Below, piece by piece: positions 52,738 through 63,273 of a stretch of DNA of 63,273 nucleotides. The stretch is from Nymphaea colorata (Eukaryota > Streptophyta > Magnoliopsida > Nymphaeales > Nymphaeaceae). Below the pieces are notes generated by a model. That model saw only the letters and a list, made by a program, of their open reading frames with translations, was not told the origin of the DNA and did not search any database. Each line of letters starts with the position of its first letter. Positions within the stretch are counted from its first letter, which is position 1. The position numbers were made by a program, and so were the translations under genes. The stretch covers positions 1 through 63,273 of the forward strand of contig NW_022205198.1 in NCBI RefSeq assembly GCF_008831285.2. Reading direction: 5' to 3'.

Positions 52738-54260
52738 TCCCTCAATGGTGGCAATGACTCCTCTTCCTCCTCCCCCCAACCCAACTTTCTCTTTTTGCTT
52801 CGTTTTTTCTTTTTTTTTTGGAGGTAGGGGAGGTGATTTCCCAATGCACTTCATGTGTCAGAAGCTGGAGCATTCAGAAAATTGTCAACAAATATTTTTG
52901 TTTCTTTACCATTTCCAAGTTCAGTCACTTCAGTTTTGATCTTTTGCATTTATTTTTTCATTATCAAATGTCAAAGGTGGTAGTTGGATGATTCACTTAT
53001 TTGGAGGTTGGCCTGATAATTCTCCACTATATATCTCTGCTTAGCTTCATGTTAGCGGGTGCAGTATTTGTTCAGGATAATTCATCTATCTCGATTGGTG
53101 CAACATCTCATATTAGTTTATTTGTTTCTCTTCAAATCATAACATAATCATTCGTATAACAATTTGTTAAAACTGTAATAACTAATTATTGATTTTTTGT
53201 TGTAGTAAGAATTCTCTAGAAGCAACCTCATGTGTGTATTCACATCTATTTTGAAGTAATGAATTCGAACGCACATTCATTACTCTGAAAAACTTAGTTG
53301 ATATGAAAAAAGAAAAAGGTAACACTTTAATTAAAAAAAATTGAATGGGATTTATATTTAAGAAATGACTTTTGATTGGATTCGAATTTGGGTTCAGTTT
53401 TAACAAAATATCCCGTCATATTCCGATTCAGGTTTCCTTTTGAATTCAATTTCAAACGAATTATCATATACCCAATTTATACGTTTTGAATATCTGTACA
53501 TTATTAACATATCGTAATGTGGTTCTGGCTCTTGTATTTAAAAGTTGGATTCAGGTGTGGATGTAAATCTAAAATAAAATTTGAATTTTGAATTTAAATC
53601 AAATTTGAATGTGGTATGGCATGAATTTTTCTTCCTTTGTATTTAAATCCAAATTCAAATTGGAATTATGAATATCCAATAAATTTGATGTGGTAACCTG
53701 AGATTTTATTTGAATCCAATCCTTTAACATTCATGTGTTACTGCAATTTATTTCTTTTCTTTTTCTCATTAACAAATTGTTTAGAGTCTTTGGTACTGAA
53801 CCACATCAAGAAAGCTCCGCCAAAAATCCTATTGAAGCTATCACATAGCTTTGTCGTTCATCAAAAATTCATAAACCTTCTATTTTATTGTAAGACTTTT
53901 ATTGCAGTGTGGCCAACAAAAGCTTACATGCTCATTCATTATCAAGGAAGGAAGTCAGATTCAAGATCGGTACCTTTTATTTGGTCAGGTTTAACATTAA
54001 TACATACCTTACTATTATTTTTAGACCACTACTGATGATGGGAGGGGGGCGTCTTCTCGTAATTGCCAAGATTAGATAGGATGCTTTCTTTATTATTTAC
54101 GCATGCATACAAAGATTTTTTTTTGATAGTTTCAAAAGCATTTCAAACTCTTGAAATTAAAGGCTTTGGAGACTTTGCTTAGACTATTTATTTATGAGCT
54201 TAAGTTTCTCTCTGACCTATGACAAATGTAGTGAAGTTATATTATTTAAATTATTTTCCA
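52738..54260. other. no gene; decayed hAT-like sequence inside
   Basis: About 53330-53730 has the TTGGATTCGAATTTGGGTTC / GAATTCAATTTCAAACGAAT texture of the TAGGGATG family and ends near CCTTTAACATTCATG, but the terminal repeats are lost. Otherwise AT-rich DNA with nothing recognised. Confidence 0.45.
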
Positions 54261-54749
54261 AACTCGTTAATCCTAGTTTCCATCGAAGAAAGAGAATTTA
54301 AAAACTCAAAATCTTTCTATTTCTCTCTCCTATTTCTCTTTCTCTCTCTGATTTCTCTCTCTTTTTAGATCTCTCTCTCTCTAAAATTTCTCTTCTCTAT
54401 CTCTCTCTTCAGTTCTTTCTCTCCCTATTTTAAAATCTCTTTCTTTCTCTCTCTTTATTTTATCGCTCTTTTATCTTTTATCTTTTTTCTTTTTTCTTTT
54501 TTAAACTCCCCCTCTCTTTCTCTCTCTCTCCACCCCTTTTAAACAAATGAAGGGTAGGACAATGGTTGGGTTAGGCAGCGTGTTACAGCCATGTCTTCAG
54601 TTTGATTCTTGGAGGGTTCTATCCTAATGGTATTGAGGAACAATGTTTATTTTGAGATTAGGGGTGCCATTAGGAGGTCAACTGGACTGGTTCCTGTCTC
54701 CTCCCCCACCCACCTTTTCTCCCCTCCTTCTAGATTTCTCACCCTTTTA

Positions 54750-54781
<32 letters not shown>

Positions 54782-55734
54782 ATTTATATATTAAAATAAA
54801 AAAAGCTCCCATTTTGCTTGGCCCAAAATCATTCGACTTCACCAAGGCCAATATAGGTGCAATACCCATGATCCTTATCATTGGGACTACACTGGGATGG
54901 CATACAACTCATTTTTGAAAACCTTTTTTTTTTTAATATGCATGTTGTGATATGAATGACTTATCTAATTTTCTTTCAAGCGTAGAGAAATCTTTCTCTT
55001 TTCATTTAACTTTCATATTCACCATGCATTCATAAGATTCACGGATACACACAACCACTCCTTTAGGAAACCTAAGCAAAACATGATCGAGCCTTAATAA
55101 TATGGTAATAGAGTTAGGCTAAAACTTGAGATTAACTTGTGTTTCAAAAGGTATCTATTAACTTTCTTTACTTTACAATTGATCATTTCATTAAAGCATT
55201 CTTATAAAATTTTATCAAATCTCTTCTTTCAAAAATTGACTTAGTTTTTTTTACTTTAAATGATTATTACAAATCAAATGATTCATTAGTTAAGATTATT
55301 TCTTCTAAAACATATCTCTTACCATTTTATCAAACAAAAATTATCGAACTTTCATTTCCAATGCCTAATGAACAATTTTCTTATTTTAAGGATTGACTCT
55401 TACATCTTTTTTTGCTTTATAAAATTTTAAATTTCTAAAACACTTTAACATCTTTACCATCCACCACATTGCATTTAAGTTGAGGAAATGCACCCAGAAT
55501 GAAGAATGCCACAGAAAAACTAAGCCTCATACCAATGGCTGGTGGACCCCTTTTCTAATTTGCAAAACAAATTCTCACTGGTGAACCAAAAGAAATTTTT
55601 AGATGCAAACAATATGGCTCCGGTGGTGAGAAATTTCTTCTCACAAACAAGCTTGAAAGGTCTATAAATGGAACACATATGATATTGATTCTTAATTCTA
55701 TATCATTATGGATATAAAAGTCTTGACTTATATC
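54261..55734. repeat. duplicated block R4, copy 2 (partner 42500-44219)
   Basis: CTCGTTAATCCTAGTTTCCA, about 240 bp of C/T tract, a SINE (54554-54795), then the same AT-rich landmarks as copy 1 (TTTAGGAAACCTAAGCAAAA, ATTGGTTAAG-like, GTGGACCCCTTTTC), continuing into a LINE piece. Confidence 0.7.
54554..54795 (+). mobile_element. tRNA-derived SINE, copy 2
   Basis: GTAGGACAATGGTTGGGTTA and CAGTTTGATTCTTGG are the A/B box regions. The body is nearly identical to 22361-22595 and ends in a CT run plus TTTATATATT. The post-SINE segment CCCAAAATCATTCGACTTCA is also shared with 22620. Confidence 0.6.
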
Positions 55735-56105
55735 ATTATGCAATGTGATCTATAAACTAGTTGTACTTCTGATCTCCCCAATAGATTTATTCACCATCCA
55801 TGCATCTTGCTCTTGAAGTGGTCAACAGCTTGGATAAGGGCACATTGAACTATTTTTTCTTCTCTCAACTTAGATGTTTCAAAAGCTTATGACAAAGTGA
55901 GATTGCCTTTCTGCACTTTGGGCTTTCTTATTTGGGATTTTGTGAGGATTGGATGAGGAAAAATATGACTTGTGTTTCTACTGCTTTCTTTCTTGTTGCC
56001 TTTAAGAAGGGAGGGAACCACTTTTTGTAGCCAGAGAGTTCGATGACAAGGGGACCCTCTCTCTCCTCTTCTCAAATTAGATGTTTCAAAAGCTCATTTC
56101 TCATG
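55735..56105 (+). pseudogene. L1-type LINE reverse transcriptase relic, copy 2
   Basis: TGGTCAACAGCTTGGATAAGG and LNLDVSKAYDKVR (here the Asp of KAYD is kept) align with 44360-44460. FLIWDFVRIG and a decayed downstream part follow to about 56100, where sequence passes into the 56090-type repeat. No active site remains. Confidence 0.6.
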
Positions 56106-56423
56106 AATATGGAAAATCTAGCGGTGTTTTGGTAACAGTAAGAAGGTGAAAATTTGGTATGAGTATTGGAGATAGGGGATTCTAGAACAACTACTCAAGC
56201 AAGATGATCTTATGAAATTACACACTCACATGCAAGCTACAGTGGAGGCATTCTTAACCACAAGTAAGAATTTCTTGCTAGAGATATATTTTCTATGTCA
56301 GTCTAGTTTCTTATTATTTCTTCTTCTCTTATTGATTGTGATGATGTTCTGACATGAGGTATTCATAATTTCATTAACTTGAGTTGAAATGGATATGAAA
56401 TAAAAAACAGTAGACCGTGAGAT

Positions 56424-56690
56424 CCAGGGGCGAAGCCAGCAATTTTTTTTAGGAAGGGCTGAACAGTATTTACAAAAATTATACAAGGGCCAGGTTCAGG
56501 CAGAGAGAGCTAAAGCATAGCCATCTAGGGTGGCCATAGGCAGGGGGTCAAAGCAAATCCAAAAACATAGCCGGTACAATATTTTTTGAAATTAATTTTT
56601 TTTTTTAAATGTAGGTATCATTTTTTTTTCTAAAACATGAGGGGGGAGGGGCCATGGCTCCTGCCAGCTCCCCCTCCTTCTGCCCCAGCC
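56424..56690. mobile_element. MITE of the CAGGGGCGG family, diverged
   Basis: Left end CAGGGGCGAAGCCAGCAATT, right end GCCAGCTCCCCCTCCTTCTG, CCCCAG. AT-rich centre. Flanks GTGAGATC / CCTTGATC share only GATC plus one base, so the TSD is unclear. Confidence 0.5.
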
Positions 56691-56699
56691 TTGATCCTT

Positions 56700-57640
56700 A
56701 CAGTAAAATTATTGGGCAAATGATACTTACTATCATGGGTGTCTTTGTTGCATTGATGTATAACCAGGATTGGCTTTCTAGTAATGGGCCATACTTGTGT
56801 TCATACATCCAGAATTTGGAATTTAAGGCGACGGCACAAATATTCACTAATCTTGATTAAATTGTGATCAACAGTCAATAATTAAATAGAAAAAAGCCTA
56901 GTTATAGAAACTCTCGGCTGTCTAGTTACGAATCAATAATTTTCACATGGGCTATGCTCACCAATTTTTATAATTGCATAGAAAGAAGTGGATCAATGGC
57001 AAAAACTTTCAAAAATTTTAACTTTGCATATTTATTCTTCACCATGAAAGGCTTCAAAACCACTTGTCCAGTTGCTTTAGTGTTGCGTGTAGAAAAGCAA
57101 GAAAGAAAGAAAAAATAAATTGGCCCACAAATATTAATAGATTTAATTTTGGGCCATTGACATTTCCACGATTGCAAAATGCCAACCATGAAAATCAAAT
57201 CTACATTAGTAAATTTTTCAAACAAACAAAGCCACTTATCATGCATATCTAACTTTAGTTTTCTTTTGATTTGGAAACATGGTGCCTACCAAGACAATAT
57301 TTTCCACGTAACACATGCTTTTTCATTCATAATAATATGGGGAAAATGGAAAAGCGAGTTGCAAACAACGTTGGCATCGAGAAAAAAAGGAAGAAGTGAG
57401 AGAAATGTTTAAAAATGGAAATAAATTGGCTTGTTGTTCACTCTACGAAAATGGAAAGAGAAGGAAGACGAAGGTAGTGCTCTACAGGCTGGCAAGGTCC
57501 ATGATTGGTGTTAAATAAATCCGGAAAAATTCCCAATCCACAAACTTCTACATCACCTACACTTCCTCTTTCTCACATTTGTTGGATTCCTCATTGTATT
57601 ATGTAAAAGTTTGGATGCATCATTTTTTTTTCCAAATACC
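56700..57640. other. no gene recognised
   Basis: AT-rich. The 57500-57625 part resembles the repeated NLR 5' flank (compare 28540-28640: TACACTTCC, TTCTCACATTTG, TTATGTAAAAGTTTGGATG). Confidence 0.4.
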
Positions 57641-57648
57641 AAATTTTA

Positions 57649-57846
57649 TTTATCCCATCCAAGTTGCATGATCTGACCATTGACTAGAAGTACAACTTGT
57701 TCGTCCCACAAGGGAATGCCATCGACCTTGCCAAACTTAAGGCTGGCCATCCCTATTATGAAGAGACAAAGCTGATGATGTCCAGGACTCATACTAATCC
57801 AGTTGAGCTGTTTTATTCCAACGAACTCTGTTTGACAGAACTATGA
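57649..57846 (+). pseudogene. unrecognised coding-like segment
   Basis: The frame reads SKLHDLTID, stop at 57685-57687, KYNLFVPQGNAIDLAKLK, AGHPYYEETKLMMSRTHTNP, VELFYSNELC and stop at 57844-57846. The amino-acid usage looks like real protein, not repeat noise, and the frame continues upstream of the stop. I do not recognise the family. It ends just before the copia copy 2 breakpoint at about 57885. Confidence 0.35.
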
Positions 57847-57884
57847 GCTCAGAATGGGATGTGAAAGGTCTCTCTAACGCCTAC

Positions 57885-59670
57885 ATGCCAACCAGGGATC
57901 ACCCACTTTCCTAGTAATGACAGCAGCCTTTAAAACACTATTTTGGAGGAAGACGAACCACCTACCAACGTCGAACCTCAACCAGGCGTAAGATGTTCCT
58001 CTAGAGTGACTCGGCCTCCATCCAAGTTAAGTGATTACTATACTTATCCGCTGGAAGTCTTCATTCCTAGACAATTATCTCTCTTTTGAAGCTCTCTCAC
58101 ATAATTACAAGTCATACATCTTTGTTATTTATGGCCATCAAGAGCCAAGAAACTTTAATGAAGCTAGTGCAGCCTTATGGTAGAGGGCAGCCATGGAAGA
58201 AGAAATCAAGGCACTTGAAAAGAACTATACTTGGGATCTTGTTTCTCTACCAGATGAAAATAAACTGGTAGGTTGTAAATGGATCTACAAAATAAAGTTC
58301 AAGAGCAATGGAGAAGTGGAGCGATATAAGGCTTGCCTCGTTGCAAAGGGCTTCACAGAGACAGAAGGAATCGATTACAATGAAACCTTTGTTTTGGTAG
58401 CAAAAATGAACACGGTGAGAGCTCTTCTTGCAGTTGCATCTACAAAAAGGTGGAATCTTCTCTGACTTGATGTAAAAAATGCATTTCTCCATGGTGAATT
58501 GGAAGAAGAGGTTTACATGGAAGTACTGCAAGGAGTTAACGGCCAATCTAGACATTGCAAACTAAGGAAAGCTCTTTATGGATTGAAGCAATCACCTCGT
58601 GCCTGGTTTGCTCGTCTAGAGACAGCACTCAACAAGTTCGGATTTCGGAAAAGCTCTACCAATTACACCATGTTCACATTCACCAGAAAATCCAAGGTAA
58701 CCATCTTGTTTGTGTACGGGCATGATATCATACTTACTGGAGATGACTTTGAGATCATGCAGGCTATAAAAAAACATTTAAATAGTGAGTTTGAAATCAA
58801 AGATCATGGACTGTTGCGATACTTCCTTGGAATAGAAGTGGCTCACTTTGACAAAGGAGTATTTATATGTCAACGCAAATACATGATTGATCTCTTGAAA
58901 GATACTGGATATCTAGGCACCAAACCCGCAAACACACCCCATGAAATGAACTGCAAGCTAAGGAAAGAAGATGGAAATATTTTTGAAAAAAATAATGTTT
59001 CAAAAAACTAGTTAGAACACTTACATATTTGATAGTTATGTGGCCTGACATTATGTATGCTGTCAGTGTCATTAGCCAATTCAAACACCAGCCGAGATCC
59101 CATTATGTTGAAGCAGCACACCGGATTTTGAGGTACATAAAGGGGGCACCGGAAAAGGGAATCCTAATGAGACGCGACCAATCTCCTCACATTACTGGCT
59201 ATTGTGACGCAGACTGGGCTGGGGACTCAAATGACAACCGGTCAACATCAGGTTGGTGCACGTTTCTTGGAAGAAATTGGATCACTTGGCGAAGTAAAAA
59301 ACAAGCCATAGTAGCCTGATCCAGTGCAGAGGCCGAATACCAAGCCATGGCCATATGTACGTGTGAATTGATTTGGTTTAAATCCCTCCTTAAGGATATG
59401 AGGGTCGAAACTCACTCCCCAATGGAACTTAAGTATGACAACATGGCTGCTATTCATATATGTGTGAATCCCAAATTTCATGAACGAACAAAACATGTCG
59501 AAGTCGACTGTCATTTCGTTCGAGAAAAAATTCAAGATGGCATCATTGCAACTTCTCATGTTAGAAGCGAAAACCAGCTCACCAACATCTTGACAAAAAG
59601 TCTTGGGAAAGAAAGGCAAAGGATTATTACGGACAAGTTGGGGCAGACTGATGTCTGCCTACCAACTTGA
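57885..59670 (+). pseudogene. Ty1/copia pol relic, copy 2 (RT-RNase H)
   Basis: It starts abruptly at ATGCCAACCAGGGATCACCC, corresponding to 32345 in copy 1, so gag, protease and integrase are missing. RT has KKLVGCKWIYKIKF-like and LDVKNAFLHGELEEEVYM (preceded by a stop), and VYGHDIILTGDD, where the catalytic YxDD box has lost an Asp to His. A frameshift lies at about 59010 (one base of an A-run near the KNNVSKN end). RNase H has GYCDADWAGD, then a stop after RSKKQAIVA. The last frame ends at 59668-59670. Compared with copy 1, different lesions are present besides the shared stop before LDV. Confidence 0.9.
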
Positions 59671-59679
59671 GGGGGAGTT

Positions 59680-63273
<3,594 letters not shown>

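Overview
This is nuclear DNA from a flowering plant. It is AT-rich, with intron-containing relics of plant-specific families (LRR-XII receptor kinase, CC-NLR, TPS-b terpene synthase), Ty1/copia and large-LTR retrotransposons, hAT-like MITEs, LINE and tRNA-derived SINE fragments, and long TA/CT microsatellites. The species cannot be fixed from the sequence. No protein-coding gene here looks intact. The window reads as a gene graveyard in repeat-rich DNA, recording tandem duplication, unequal exchange, nested insertion and segmental duplication.

Region 1 (1-16.7 kb, minus strand): two tandem, decayed LRR receptor kinases of the Xa21/EFR type. Copy B (13978-9992) has LRRs, a TM segment, kinase exon 1 and a truncated exon 2. 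It is fused at about 9974-9991 to the middle of copy A (9973-2541). Both introns carry the same hAT-like MITE at the same place, and intron A has been expanded to about 6.3 kb by a 2.35 kb LTR and other repeats. A related LTR (13974-16706) replaces the 5' end of copy B.

Region 2 (16.7-25 kb): a complete hAT-type MITE with a perfect 8-bp target duplication, NLR scraps (LRR-like, NB-ARC), a copia RNase H relic interrupted by a 509-bp solo LTR with a 5-bp target duplication, a SINE and minisatellites.

Region 3 (25-28.7 kb, plus strand): a monoterpene-synthase-like relic with a duplicated promoter. It keeps a plastid-type leader, the RR(X8)W motif and the first and last exons, but has lost the exons that carry DDxxD. 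A copia RT scrap and an NLR coiled-coil scrap follow.

Region 4 (30-42 kb): a 5'-truncated copia element (30078-34553) whose 3' LTR abuts a frameshifted, antisense ARM-repeat-like gene, then a copia protease scrap and an array of hAT-like elements and SINEs. A large part is duplicated, with internal deletions, at 57.9-63.3 kb; the second copy runs off the window end.

Region 5 (42.5-57.6 kb): a second duplicated block (42.5-44.7 and 54.3-56.1 kb) with pyrimidine tracts, SINE and LINE reverse transcriptase; a 3.3 kb LTR with a CpG-rich core; fragments of a GPR107/CAND7-type seven-TM gene and of a CC-NLR; and a 748-bp hAT-like element with recognisable ends and target duplication.

Nothing here amounts to a new biological system. 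The most informative items are the chimeric receptor-kinase junction, the terpene synthase that lost its catalytic core, the datable nested insertions, and the segmental duplication whose two copies show which deletions are derived.
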